A DNA stretch of 59,689 bases. It comes from Candidatus Kaiserbacteria bacterium. Lineage in GTDB: Bacteria; Patescibacteriota; Minisyncoccia; Phycocordibacterales; JABAAK01. The position numbers and the translations under genes are program-made. Shown here piece by piece: positions 41,086 to 49,396 of this stretch (the first letter of the stretch is position 1; each line of letters opens with the position of its first letter). Below the pieces are notes generated by a model that worked only from the letters and a program-made list of their open reading frames with translations, made no database searches and had not been told where the DNA came from. The DNA lies in assembly GCA_028820405.1 (NCBI GenBank), contig JAPPJI010000004.1:1-59689 (forward strand). The letters run 5' to 3'.

Positions 41086-42210
41086 ATGATTTTGTCAAAA
41101 CTAACATCCCTGTTCACCGGAGGAGGCGGTCGAGCCGTCGGTATTGATATCGGTTCGTCAACAATAAAAGTGGTACAAATTCGAAAGGAGCGCGGGACCA
41201 TCGTACTTGAGACCTACGGATCCCTCGCCATCGGACCGTATACGGAAGGTGCGGAGATTGGGCAGCAGGCGAACGCAAGTGAGGAGGTCATTGTTACTGT
41301 CCTTGAGACACTTATGAAGGAGTCGAAGGTTCGTGAAGGGGTGGCATGCGTTTCAATTCCCTTTCATGCCAGCCTCATCTCACTTATTGAAGTTCCTCCG
41401 CTCTCTGATGAAAAAATGGCACAAGTAATTCCGTTTGAGGCTCGTCGGTATGTGCCGGTCCCCCTTGAAGAGGTTTCAATGGATTGGTTTGTTATCCCCC
41501 AGGCACTGCTAGAGCGTGATGATGCATCAATCTTTCAGGAGGATAACGAAAAGCCGCAGACTCCCGGAGAAGAGAAGAGGAAAGTGCTCATCATTGCCAT
41601 TCACAACCATGAGCTGATGAAATATCGGAACATATTGGGCAAAACAGATTTGAAGGTGACATCATTTGAGGTTGAGATTTTTAGCACCCTGCGCTCGTCA
41701 GTGTATGAGAGCCACCTCCCCATCATTGTTATTGATATTGGGGCAAGGACAACCAAGTTTTACATCATTGAGCACGGTATCGTTCTCAGGTCATTCTTCA
41801 TTAACCAGGGCGGGCAGACAATCACCAAGGCTATCATGAGCAACGAAGGTATCTCTTTCAAAGAAGCTGAACACAAGAAGCGTGAGCACGGGTTTTCCCT
41901 GCCGAATAAAGATTCGCAGCGGGTCGTCGCGCTTGTTATTGATGAGATTTTTTCCGAGGCGAATAGTGCGATTATTGATTTTGAGCAGCGGTACCGTCAG
42001 TCAGTCTCGAAGATGATCTTGACGGGCGGCGGTGCGGTGATGGAGGGCATGTTGGAAGAGGCAAAGAAGAAAACAAACATCAGTGTTGAGATAGCAAATC
42101 CGTTTGGGAGAATGCAGTATCCTGCTTTGCTCGCTGACTCATTAAAGAAGAATGGGTCCGAATTCTCTGTTGCCGTCGGGGCGGCCATTCGGGCTCTTGA
42201 GGGGAGGTGA
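41086..42210 (+). CDS. pilM: type IV pilus assembly protein PilM
   Basis: 374 residues. Actin-like ATPase fold with the phosphate motifs VGIDIGSSTIKVVQIRK (about residues 18-34) and IVIDIGARTTKFYIIEHG (about 213-230), and an adenosine motif near MILTGGGAVMEGM. It binds the N-terminus of PilN at the cytosolic face. An acidic insert (EDNEKPQTPGEEKRK, about 150-165) is unusual. First gene of pilM-N-O-x-B. Confidence 0.93.
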   Translation: MILSKLTSLFTGGGGRAVGIDIGSSTIKVVQIRKERGTIVLETYGSLAIGPYTEGAEIGQQANASEEVIVTVLETLMKESKVREGVACVSIPFHASLISLIEVPPLSDEKMAQVIPFEARRYVPVPLEEVSMDWFVIPQALLERDDASIFQEDNEKPQTPGEEKRKVLIIAIHNHELMKYRNILGKTDLKVTSFEVEIFSTLRSSVYESHLPIIVIDIGARTTKFYIIEHGIVLRSFFINQGGQTITKAIMSNEGISFKEAEHKKREHGFSLPNKDSQRVVALVIDEIFSEANSAIIDFEQRYRQSVSKMILTGGGAVMEGMLEEAKKKTNISVEIANPFGRMQYPALLADSLKKNGSEFSVAVGAAIRALEGR

Positions 42211-42276
42211 CGGTTGTTCTGCACGACGTTCCGCTGACAGCTCTCCGCCCCCTATATACTGGTAGTGTACCGGCTC

Positions 42277-42909
42277 ATGTTTCCAACATTCTCAAAAGAT
42301 TTTACCAATGAAGCCCAAAAAGGCGGCAGTACTGACCCTGTTCAACAGTCATTTTCAGAAGCACCGAAGGAAGTCAGCTCACCTGTGCGGACTGATGTCC
42401 GGTATGTGATCGCAATCATAGTGTTTGTGGTCTCAATTGTTGCCAGCGGCGGATTGTATGGCGCCAACATGTACCTTGATCAACAGGTCGCATCAATCGA
42501 GAATCAGCTTGTTGAGCAGGATGCCGTCATCAAAACCAATGTCATCGCCAGCCTCGTTTCATTTAGCCAATCAATAGATATTTTCAAAGTGATTGAGTCA
42601 TCTCGGTCCGGGTATGTGCCGGTCATAGAGGAAATTGAAAAAATCGTCGTTCCGGGTGTCCGGTTTTCATCTGCGAAGATAGCACTGACGTCCGATCAGA
42701 CGTACCAGGTTGATGTCAATGGTGTTGCGGATTCGTTAGTTTCATACCTGCAGCAGGTGAACGCCATCACAACGGTAGAAGAAGATGTCCGCTTTGCTGT
42801 CGATGGGCACTCGATTCGAAGGGAGAGTGACGGGAACAGCCGTGTCGTTTTTACCATGAAGGCAACCATACCGGTTGACGCCGTTGTCACGATCGGTGAA
42901 TCAGGATAG
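42277..42909 (+). CDS. pilN: PilN-like pilus assembly protein
   Basis: 210 residues from ATG 42277. A short cytosolic N-terminus (MFPTFSKDF, resembling the PilM-binding FNLLP-type segment), one membrane helix (about residues 42-65), a coiled coil (DQQVASIENQLVEQDAV) and a ferredoxin-like beta/alpha domain as in PilN. GTG 42265 (four codons earlier) is an alternative start; TATACT (42255-42260) lies 4 nt before the GTG and 16 nt before the ATG. Follows pilM with a 66 bp gap. Confidence 0.82.
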   Translation: MFPTFSKDFTNEAQKGGSTDPVQQSFSEAPKEVSSPVRTDVRYVIAIIVFVVSIVASGGLYGANMYLDQQVASIENQLVEQDAVIKTNVIASLVSFSQSIDIFKVIESSRSGYVPVIEEIEKIVVPGVRFSSAKIALTSDQTYQVDVNGVADSLVSYLQQVNAITTVEEDVRFAVDGHSIRRESDGNSRVVFTMKATIPVDAVVTIGESG

Positions 42910-42913
42910 TGGT

Positions 42914-43480
42914 ATGAGTAATTACTTTGTTAAAGCACTTATTTTACTTCTGTTTTCCGCAATAGCGTATGCGGTGTTCATTGGTCCGTGGTATGCCGAA
43001 GCACGTGCAACCTATGATCACGTGCAACATCTCGAAGATGTTATTTCACAGGTACAGGAGTTGGGTGAACGTCGTGATGAACTCCAGGCTGAGTTCAACA
43101 GTATTCCGCCGAACAAGACGGCTCTCATTCAGAATGCCGTTCCGCCGCACTCGTCAGAGAATGTCATTCTCTTCTTCCTTTCTCTTGATGCCTTTATTAC
43201 GCAATCTGGTTTGCCGACTGACACGGCGTATACTATTGACCCTGAAGAGGTTAATCCTGATACCGGTATGGTTGCCATCCCGATTCAGTTTAATTTTGAG
43301 GTGATTGACTATGACCTGTTCAGAAGAATCATTGACAACTTTCAACGGTGGGAGCGGGCGGTGCAAATTACCTCAGTACACATGTGGCCGTCATCCAGTG
43401 ACCAGTTCGGCAACACTATTCGTGCGAGTATTGAGATAGAGGCTCTGTTCTCGGCAGGGCTTTCATCAGAAAACATATAA
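42914..43480 (+). CDS. pilO: PilO-like pilus assembly protein
   Basis: 188 residues. One N-terminal membrane helix (about residues 5-24), a coiled coil (ATYDHVQHLEDVISQVQELGERRDELQAEF) and a ferredoxin-like domain (PIQFNFEVIDYDLFRRIIDNFQRWERAVQI). This is the PilO/GspM layout, which forms a heterodimer with PilN. ATG 42914 lies 4 nt after the pilN stop; Shine-Dalgarno is not evident, so coupling is likely. Confidence 0.8.
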   Translation: MSNYFVKALILLLFSAIAYAVFIGPWYAEARATYDHVQHLEDVISQVQELGERRDELQAEFNSIPPNKTALIQNAVPPHSSENVILFFLSLDAFITQSGLPTDTAYTIDPEEVNPDTGMVAIPIQFNFEVIDYDLFRRIIDNFQRWERAVQITSVHMWPSSSDQFGNTIRASIEIEALFSAGLSSENI

Positions 43481-43483
43481 CCT

Positions 43484-44020
43484 ATGCAGGCACAGAAGAT
43501 AAAATCAATACTCTTTTTTGTCATTATCGGTGCCGGCATGTTCTATTTTGCAAACGTTTTGGTCCGTGTCCCGGAAATGGTCGTCGATGAAGGCGGTGAA
43601 GATCGATCACAGGTATTTCTCAGTTTGGTTGACCGTCTCGCAGTAATCGAATTTGATATCGGCTTCATTGACAGTTTCTCACAAAATCTGTTCATTTCCC
43701 GGTATCCGGATATACAGCGAACGTCACCTAATGTCGGCCGATCAAACCCGTTTGCCGAGTACGACCAATCGTCATCGTTTGATTTTCCCGGAGTGATAAG
43801 TGACGCATCCGGCGGTTCCGGTTTTGTGGAGGAAGATGCAGTGCTCGGTCAGGAAGAATTTATTTTTGAAGAAGATTTTGAGGAGGAAATCTTCTTTGAA
43901 GAAGGAACAGAAGACATCTTGTTAGAGGAAGAGGAGGTATTCTTTGAAGAGGACGTTGAGCAAGATGGTGTGTTTAGTGAAGGTATTGAGGACGGCGGTG
44001 TTTTGCAGTTTGATAATTAA
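43484..44020 (+). CDS. membrane protein with a long acidic tail in the PilP position
   Basis: 178 residues. One N-terminal membrane helix (about residues 7-27), a short folded region of about 80 residues (VFLSLVDRLAVIEFDIGF...) and a tail from about residue 115 that is extremely rich in Glu and Phe (EEFIFEEDFEEEIFFEEG...). It sits where pilP often lies, between pilO and pilB, but shows no lipobox and no PilP-type domain. The tail is probably disordered and strongly negative, suggesting electrostatic binding to a basic partner or to cations. Stop and the pilB ATG are separated by 2 nt. Confidence 0.7.
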   Translation: MQAQKIKSILFFVIIGAGMFYFANVLVRVPEMVVDEGGEDRSQVFLSLVDRLAVIEFDIGFIDSFSQNLFISRYPDIQRTSPNVGRSNPFAEYDQSSSFDFPGVISDASGGSGFVEEDAVLGQEEFIFEEDFEEEIFFEEGTEDILLEEEEVFFEEDVEQDGVFSEGIEDGGVLQFDN

Positions 44021-44022
44021 GT

Positions 44023-45720
44023 ATGAGTCCAACAGAAGAGAATAAAACAGACAGTGCCGGGTCAGGAAAAAAGAAAGTGTCGGAAAAGAAGACCGCACTT
44101 CATGCCCAGGGGAAAGTACGGATAACGGGAAACTATCAAATACCGAGCGATTTATTCAAATATATTCCGAATGAATCCGCAAGTTTGTATAAAATGGTGC
44201 CGCTTGCCATGCATGACGGTGTTCTCTATGTCGGGGCGACGAATCCAAAAGATCTTGACGCTCGCGACGCCCTTAACTTCATCACCACAAATCAAAAGAT
44301 TGACTACGAGATACAAAAAATAACAGAGGATCAGTTCAGCTCGCTCATTCAGCAGTACGGTCAGGCGAATATGGAGATAGCGAGTGCACTTGAAGAACTT
44401 GAAGAACAGGGAAACGTTATTCTCGGTATTGACGACGGTGACCAGGATACAGAAACCGGAGAAGATACCCCTCTTAAAGAAGCGCCGGTTATTAAGTTGG
44501 TGAGCAACGTTCTTGCACAGGCAGTGAGTAAAGAGGTGTCTGACGTTCACATTGAGCCTCTTGAGGATAGGGCTGTTGTTCGATACCGTGTCGACGGTGT
44601 CTTGCAGGAAGAACTTCGGTTTCCTCGGGAATTACACAGTCCGCTTGTTGCGAGAATAAAAATACTGTCAAGCCTGCGACTTGATGAGAGGCGTCGTCCG
44701 CAGGACGGAAGGTTCTCAAGTATAGTACAAGGGAGACGGATTGACTTCCGTGTCGCAACGTTCTCAACGGAGTTCGGTGAGAAGGTAACCCTTCGTGTGC
44801 TGGATAAACAGAAGGGGTTGCGGCAGCTTGAAGATCTTGGTTTTGGAGAAGAGATGTATGAGAAGGTACTGCAGGCAATGAATCGACCGTACGGTCTCAT
44901 TCTCGCGACCGGTCCGACCGGTGCCGGTAAAACGACAACATTGTATGCATTGCTGAATACTGTTGAGCGAACAACAAAGAACATTGTTTCATTGGAGGAT
45001 CCGGTGGAGTATCGGCTTGACGGTGTGAATCAGTCAAGTATTCGTCCGGAGATTGGCTATACCTTTGCGAACGGATTGCGGTCAGTACTTCGCGGTGACC
45101 CGGATCAGATTCTGGTTGGTGAGATCCGTGACAAAGAGACTGCTCACCTTGCGGTGCAAGCTGCACTGACCGGTCACCTCGTGTACTCAACACTCCACAC
45201 GAACACTGCCATCGGTGCGATTTCTCGTCTCATTGATTTCGGCATAGATCCGTTTCTTCTTGCACCAACAATCGCTCTTGTTATCGGCCAACGCATGGTT
45301 CGACTCCTTGACGGTGAAGGAAGAGAGAAGCCGGTCGGACCGGCACTTGCAAAACGGTTAGAAGAGAGATTTGCTGATTTGCCGCAGCGGTATAAAACGG
45401 GTATTCCGTCGTTTACCTCATTCCGGGATGCAGCACAGACGGAGGATAATCCGTCAGGTATGCGAGGGCGAATCGGTGTTTTTGAGGTGCTTATGATCGA
45501 TGACGAGATCAGCGAAATCATTCTCAAAGGACCGTCTGATGTTGAATTCTATCGGTCTGCTCGTAAAAATGGATTTATAACAATGTCAGAAGATGCGATT
45601 ATCAAAGGACTCAAAGGACAAATACCATTTTCAGAGATTATGAAAATTGGCGGGGAGGATATGGTTAGCAAACTCTCTCTTGAAGACGTTGAAACGGAAC
45701 TTCCACAGGTGACTGCGTAA
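44023..45720 (+). CDS. pilB: type IV pilus assembly ATPase PilB
   Basis: 565 residues. N-terminal MshEN-type domain (about residues 38-125), then the GspE/PilB ATPase core: Walker A GPTGAGKT (297-304), Asp box and Walker B VGEIRDKETA, and a complete His box STLHTNT. This is the extension ATPase, in contrast with the PilT-like protein whose His box is degenerate. The four-Cys zinc motif found in many PilB/GspE proteins is not present. Its 3' end overlaps the opposite-strand truB by 56 nt. Confidence 0.94.
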   Translation: MSPTEENKTDSAGSGKKKVSEKKTALHAQGKVRITGNYQIPSDLFKYIPNESASLYKMVPLAMHDGVLYVGATNPKDLDARDALNFITTNQKIDYEIQKITEDQFSSLIQQYGQANMEIASALEELEEQGNVILGIDDGDQDTETGEDTPLKEAPVIKLVSNVLAQAVSKEVSDVHIEPLEDRAVVRYRVDGVLQEELRFPRELHSPLVARIKILSSLRLDERRRPQDGRFSSIVQGRRIDFRVATFSTEFGEKVTLRVLDKQKGLRQLEDLGFGEEMYEKVLQAMNRPYGLILATGPTGAGKTTTLYALLNTVERTTKNIVSLEDPVEYRLDGVNQSSIRPEIGYTFANGLRSVLRGDPDQILVGEIRDKETAHLAVQAALTGHLVYSTLHTNTAIGAISRLIDFGIDPFLLAPTIALVIGQRMVRLLDGEGREKPVGPALAKRLEERFADLPQRYKTGIPSFTSFRDAAQTEDNPSGMRGRIGVFEVLMIDDEISEIILKGPSDVEFYRSARKNGFITMSEDAIIKGLKGQIPFSEIMKIGGEDMVSKLSLEDVETELPQVTA

Positions 45721-46438
45721 CATCGGTGAGGCTGAGATTGCCGACAGCAGTTCGTTTGATATGAGTGGTGACGGTTGGCTGACCAATCTGATTGCCAATG
45801 GCATGCACGAGTGATCGAATGTAAGTCCCTGCCCCTACCGATGCTTGAGCGTGGATCTGGTATACCGATGTCTCCTGTAGGTTTGACCAGTCCTTCAAGA
45901 TAGCTGTTTGCCGAAAGTCTCCTCGGACTCGTCGTATCGACTGTTCCGCTGTGTTGCGAACTGTCGAGAGTGATAGTTGCTCTGCACGCAGAATCTCGAA
46001 AGAGGAAATGGTCATTGTTGTCTCCGGGATAGTCACTGATGCAAGGGTGCCGTCCCGTGCATGTTGGTGCAGCGGTTTTCCTTGAACCGCTTTCGAAGAG
46101 TAGGGAGGGTATGGCATTGTGAGTGACCCCTGCATGCTGCTCACTGCACGGCGGACACGGTGTGCAGTGTCATCCTTTACCGGTTTGTGTTCGGTGATTC
46201 GGCCAAGACAGTCATATGAATCTGTTGCCACACCGACGACAAAACTGAACTGATATGTTTTACTGAGACCGTATGCCGAAGATGCTTTTTTACACTCATC
46301 ATCAACGAGGATGATAAGGAGGCCTTCGGCAAGTGGATCGAGTCTTCCTGCATACGTGTAGGTATGCTTGCTTCTGTCGAACAGTCGGTCGATACATGCA
46401 AGTGGTGTTTCGCCACTATTTTTATACACGGCATACAT
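45665..46438 (-). CDS. truB: tRNA pseudouridine-55 synthase
   Basis: 257 residues. The catalytic segment YAGRLDPLAEGLLIIL (family GTLDPxAxGVL; Asp nucleophile) makes U55 pseudouridine in the tRNA T-arm. TYQFSFVVGVATDSYDCLG and GTYIRSLVHAIG are further family motifs. The C-terminal PUA-like domain is short or absent. The start is the ATG at 46438 (MYAVYKN), 7 nt after TAGGAT (46451-46446); upstream ATGs lie before this hexamer. The 3' end overlaps pilB on the opposite strand. Confidence 0.93.
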   Translation of the reverse strand: MYAVYKNSGETPLACIDRLFDRSKHTYTYAGRLDPLAEGLLIILVDDECKKASSAYGLSKTYQFSFVVGVATDSYDCLGRITEHKPVKDDTAHRVRRAVSSMQGSLTMPYPPYSSKAVQGKPLHQHARDGTLASVTIPETTMTISSFEILRAEQLSLSTVRNTAEQSIRRVRGDFRQTAILKDWSNLQETSVYQIHAQASVGAGTYIRSLVHAIGNQIGQPTVTTHIKRTAVGNLSLTDVTQSPVEVPFQRLQERVC

Positions 46439-46581
46439 ATACCACATCCTAAGTAACGCAGTGTTTTTTGTCCATGTTTTGTTTATCAACAGGTATGCAC
46501 ATTACACACTTGTTATTCTTTTTCATGCTATGCTATGGGTAATAGGGTAATAGGAATCCATTGGACGTCAAACCCTAGGAG

Positions 46582-46610
46582 TAAAAACCACCGCTCGTCG
46601 GTGGTTTTTA
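46582..46610. terminator. bidirectional intrinsic terminator
   Basis: AAAAACCACCG pairs with CGGTGGTTTTT around CTCGT. Lies in the gap between truB and tRNA-Gln, upstream of the tRNA; it could insulate both sides. Confidence 0.75.
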
Positions 46611-46624
46611 CGTTGTCTGTTTGG

Positions 46625-46630
46625 TACAAT
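46625..46630 (+). promoter_or_regulatory. -10 element of tRNA-Gln
   Basis: TACAAT, 11 nt before the tRNA 5' end. Confidence 0.5.
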
Positions 46631-46641
46631 CCACAGAGTAA

Positions 46642-46712
46642 TGCCGGGTCGTCTAATGGTAGGACGCGTGGTTCTGGCCCACGTAATCTAGGTTCGAATC
46701 CTAGCCCGGCAG
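46642..46712 (+). tRNA. tRNA-Gln (CUG)
   Basis: 71 nt cloverleaf: acceptor TGCCGGG/CCCGGCA, anticodon stem CGTGG/CCACG with loop TTCTGGC and anticodon CTG, T-arm CTAGG TTCGAAT CCTAG, discriminator G. The U1-A72 pair is typical of bacterial tRNA-Gln. No CCA encoded. Confidence 0.95.
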
Positions 46713-46736
46713 CTAAGCAAAATAAATTATTTCAGG

Positions 46737-47294
46737 TTACCTTTTGTCTGAGAAGAAAATCGCTACTGCGATGAAGAGAAACGCGGTCAGTGCCATGAGT
46801 GGGATAGTAATGTAGCCGTATTCAAGGAAATAAAATTCTGAGCAGGAAGCACTCATGCCGATTGCATCACACCCGACGACACCGTCAAAGAACCCCGGTG
46901 CACTGCTGTGCAGTCGTTGGCTCACATAGTGGAACAGTGCCGTGATGGTACCGAGTGCGGCAAGGACGTACATGGAAACCTTGTCGATCGCCTTCCCTCG
47001 AATCTGGGCAGTGATGAGCAGTATCGCTATCGGGAACATGAAGATTCTCTGATACCAGCAGAGATTGCATGGCATGAGGTAGTAGATATTTGAGAAGATG
47101 AGTGGTGAGACGAGGGAAACGCTGGCGATAACGGTTGCAACGAGTTGACCGTATTTTTTCAAAAGATTGATGAGGTAGGTGTTGAAACGTCGAACGGGAT
47201 CAAGAGGGAGATATGAGACAGCAAGAAGAACGAAAAGCACATGACTCAGAAGTACAAGAAAACTGACAATGGCGGTAAAAGTGGTGATAGTCAT
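46737..47294 (-). CDS. DsbB-like disulfide oxidoreductase
   Basis: 185 residues, four to five membrane helices. The first Cys pair is PCNLCWYQR (about residues 75-83), the DsbB signature; a second pair lies in the extracytoplasmic loop (GCDAIGMSASCSEF). The enzyme reoxidises a DsbA partner and passes electrons to quinone. The many Cys in the giant surface protein are plausible clients. TATACT (47308-47303) lies 8 nt before the ATG. The tRNA-Gln gene is convergent. Confidence 0.9.
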   Translation of the reverse strand: MTITTFTAIVSFLVLLSHVLFVLLAVSYLPLDPVRRFNTYLINLLKKYGQLVATVIASVSLVSPLIFSNIYYLMPCNLCWYQRIFMFPIAILLITAQIRGKAIDKVSMYVLAALGTITALFHYVSQRLHSSAPGFFDGVVGCDAIGMSASCSEFYFLEYGYITIPLMALTAFLFIAVAIFFSDKR

Positions 47295-47302
47295 TGAGGT
47301 AC

Positions 47303-47308
47303 AGTATA
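47303..47308 (-). promoter_or_regulatory. -10 element of the dsbB-like gene
   Basis: TATACT on the minus strand, 8 nt before ATG 47294. Confidence 0.55.
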
Positions 47309-47332
47309 TACCGCGTTATGTTTGGCTGGTAT

Positions 47333-47411
47333 AAAAAACAGGAGAACCCTCGTAAGAGGGCCTCCTGTACCCTTAGGTTTTACCCTAAGAGGCCTAGGAA
47401 CAAGTCCTAGA
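47333..47411 (-). ncRNA. candidate structured small RNA, about 80 nt
   Basis: Read on the minus strand: promoter, then three hairpins in a row, TCCTAG... arms at 47410-47405/47399-47394, CCTAAG arms at 47389-47384/47377-47372, and a final stem of 12 bp with a small internal loop (47368-47362 plus 47360-47356 with 47351-47347 plus 47344-47338, GTAA-type tetraloop). Six T follow, forming an intrinsic terminator. The whole transcript would be hairpin, with no open frame. Not recognised as a known RNA family. The dsbB-like gene lies downstream with its own promoter. Confidence 0.6.
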
Positions 47412-47418
47412 CACCACT

Positions 47419-47446
47419 AGTATACCCATCCTTCAAAGTATCGCAA
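47419..47446 (-). promoter_or_regulatory. promoter of the minus-strand small RNA candidate
   Basis: TTGCGA (47446-47441), 16 bp, TATACT (47424-47419); predicts initiation near 47412. Confidence 0.55.
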
Positions 47447-47531
47447 GAGGGTCTTGAGGTAGGGTGTGGATAACTCTTTTCTGGTACTGATATCTTGTGC
47501 AATGCCCGTCTATCGGTACAATAGAAGTGTT

Positions 47532-48389
47532 ATGGATACTGGTCTTGATCAATTCTATACCAAGCCAGCCGTTGCTCGCTCTTGTATTGAGCACGTGCAA
47601 TCAGTGCTTAATCAATTAGAGGAAGAACCGGTTGTTTTCGTTGAACCGGCGGCCGGAACAGGGTCCTTTGTTGTCGAGCTTGCAAGTCTCGGACTTCCCG
47701 TTCAGGCGTATGATATTGACCCGCAGTATCCGCGTGTCATTAAACGGGACTTTCTTCAGGACCGTATTCGTCCTCGGGGCAATCGTCGTTCCCGGGTGGT
47801 TGTGGGGAATCCGCCGTTTGGCAAGCGGGGAAGTGTCGCTCTTGCGTTTTTGAATCGGTCACTGTATTGGGCTTCAGTGGTCGGACTTATCCTCCCCCGT
47901 CAATTCATGAAGTACGGTACGCAGAAACAGGTTAGTTCCGCTGCACATCTCGTTCTGCAAGAAACACTTCCTCCCCACTCATTTTCAACAGCAGTGCGAG
48001 ACTCTGTTGATATCGGCTGCGTGTTTCAAGTGTGGACTACCCTTGAGGCTGGTGTTCCTGATCTTCGTCTCGGCGAGAAGCCGGCGATATCGCACCGGGA
48101 CTTTATCTTGTATCAGTACAACAATACAGAAGAGGCACGAAAGTTTTTTGAAAACGATTTTGATATTGCTATTTTTAATCAGGGATACGGCGAGTACCCG
48201 ACGTTTCGAACGAGTGCGTCGAGTTGTGAAAAGAACAAACAATGGCTCCTCGTGAAGACGGCAAACAAAGGAGTGCTTGATCGGATAAAAAAGATGGATT
48301 ACAAAACACTGTCCGAGGGAAACACAACAGTTCCGGGATTTAGAAAAGCCGATTTTGTTCGTGAGTATGTTCGGCTGTATGAGTCGTAG
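47532..48389 (+). CDS. orphan N6-adenine DNA methyltransferase
   Basis: 285 residues. Motif X-like DQFYTKP at the start, motif I FVEPAAGTGSFV (about residues 37-48), acidic YDIDP, and catalytic NPPFG (about 95-99) give the gamma-class order. No restriction gene is adjacent, so this is likely a solitary methylase for regulation or protection. Codon use matches the GC-rich core genes, unlike the two AT-rich restriction-linked methylases. Start chosen at ATG 47532, 9 nt after TACAAT (47517-47522). Confidence 0.85.
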   Translation: MDTGLDQFYTKPAVARSCIEHVQSVLNQLEEEPVVFVEPAAGTGSFVVELASLGLPVQAYDIDPQYPRVIKRDFLQDRIRPRGNRRSRVVVGNPPFGKRGSVALAFLNRSLYWASVVGLILPRQFMKYGTQKQVSSAAHLVLQETLPPHSFSTAVRDSVDIGCVFQVWTTLEAGVPDLRLGEKPAISHRDFILYQYNNTEEARKFFENDFDIAIFNQGYGEYPTFRTSASSCEKNKQWLLVKTANKGVLDRIKKMDYKTLSEGNTTVPGFRKADFVREYVRLYES

Positions 48390-48398
48390 GTGTTATGG

Positions 48399-48482
48399 TG
48401 CTCAGGAGAGGACTTGAACCTCCACAGGATTGCTCCCATACGCCCCTCAAGCGTACGCGTCTACCAGTTTCGCCACCTGAGC
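48399..48482 (-). tRNA. tRNA-Leu (GAG)
   Basis: 84 nt: acceptor GCTCAGG/CCTGAGC, discriminator A, anticodon stem TACGC/GCGTA with loop TTGAGGG, anticodon GAG, long variable arm. No CCA encoded. Sequence nearly identical to tRNA-Leu(CAG) at 12569. Confidence 0.95.
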
Positions 48483-48490
48483 GTATCGTC

Positions 48491-48496
48491 AGTATA
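48491..48496 (-). promoter_or_regulatory. -10 element of tRNA-Leu (GAG)
   Basis: TATACT on the minus strand, exactly 8 nt before the mature 5' end, the same spacing as used for many start codons here. Confidence 0.55.
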
Positions 48497-48542
48497 TACC
48501 GTTTGTCTCAAATGTGCTTTTCCCAGTGTATGATGGTGAGTG

Positions 48543-48941
48543 ATGGATACAGAGGAGAGAAAAGAGAATCTTTCCGAAGAAGCGTGGCGGGTGACGCAAG
48601 AGGGTGCGACAGAGGAACCGTTTACCAACAAGTACTACAAAGAGAAAGCGGACGGTCTCTACCACTGTGCTGTCTGTGATGCAAAATTGTTCGACTCATC
48701 AACTAAGTTTGATTCTTCTTCCGGGTGGCCAAGCTTCTATGACTCGGCTGACAAACAGGCAGTTACGCTCAGCACAGACACGTCAGCCGGCATGGAACGG
48801 ATAGAAGCATCATGTTCGTCATGCGGTGCCCACCTCGGTCACGTCTTTCCCGATGCACCGGACATGCCGACAGGGCAGCGGTTCTGCATCAATTCCTGCT
48901 CTCTTTCACTTAAAGAGAGAAATAATCAGGATTCGTCGTAG
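48543..48941 (+). CDS. msrB: peptide methionine-(R)-S-oxide reductase
   Basis: 132 residues. Zinc-binding pairs HCAVC (C42, C45) and CSSC (C91, C94), the GWPSF motif, GHVF and catalytic C115 in RFCINS identify MsrB, which repairs oxidised methionine. TATGAT (48529-48534) lies 8 nt before ATG 48543; GTG 48540 is a possible alternative. Divergent from tRNA-Leu. Its last 16 nt overlap the convergent Doc-like gene. Confidence 0.95.
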   Translation: MDTEERKENLSEEAWRVTQEGATEEPFTNKYYKEKADGLYHCAVCDAKLFDSSTKFDSSSGWPSFYDSADKQAVTLSTDTSAGMERIEASCSSCGAHLGHVFPDAPDMPTGQRFCINSCSLSLKERNNQDSS

Positions 48942-49396
48942 GGCTTGACGTTCTTTCTGAGAAAAGCGGCAAGTCTCCCGATTTCCTTTTCATCGTCAAT
49001 GGTTTGTGAATCTAGTGCAGCAACCTCTTTTGTCTTGCGGTAGAGGTGGTTTGGTCTGAACGTTGTTCTGTATCCGTTGATGTTGTAGAAGCCAACCATG
49101 CAAAGTATAGAGGATCGTTTGTTCCCGTCTGACAATTTGTGACCTTTGATGACGGAGAACATGATTCGAGCTGCCGCTTCGTGCAGGTTGCTGCCAACAT
49201 AACGCACCCGTGTTTCTACGGTTCTTTGTACAGAGTCCATTCCCTCTATCCACCGATCTTTTTCGGTCGGGAGGAAGGAACCGAATATCTCGGTCAGATA
49301 TTTCTCGTTATATTCTTCTTCGTACAGCTCCAGCAATCCGTCTTGAGAGAAGAATACAACCTTACTCTCTTGAGAGCTTGGCGATGACGTCTCCAT
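48926..49396 (-). CDS. Doc/Fic-domain toxin-like protein
   Basis: 156 residues. The motif HKLSDGNKRSS (86-96) corresponds to HxFxDxNKR of Doc toxins, which phosphorylate elongation factor Tu; the first aromatic is Leu and Ala is Ser here. A small basic protein is encoded just upstream and overlaps by 32 nt, a typical toxin-antitoxin layout. The start METSSPSSQE is not strongly supported by a ribosome site, consistent with translational coupling. Confidence 0.8.
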   Translation of the reverse strand: METSSPSSQESKVVFFSQDGLLELYEEEYNEKYLTEIFGSFLPTEKDRWIEGMDSVQRTVETRVRYVGSNLHEAAARIMFSVIKGHKLSDGNKRSSILCMVGFYNINGYRTTFRPNHLYRKTKEVAALDSQTIDDEKEIGRLAAFLRKNVKPYDES

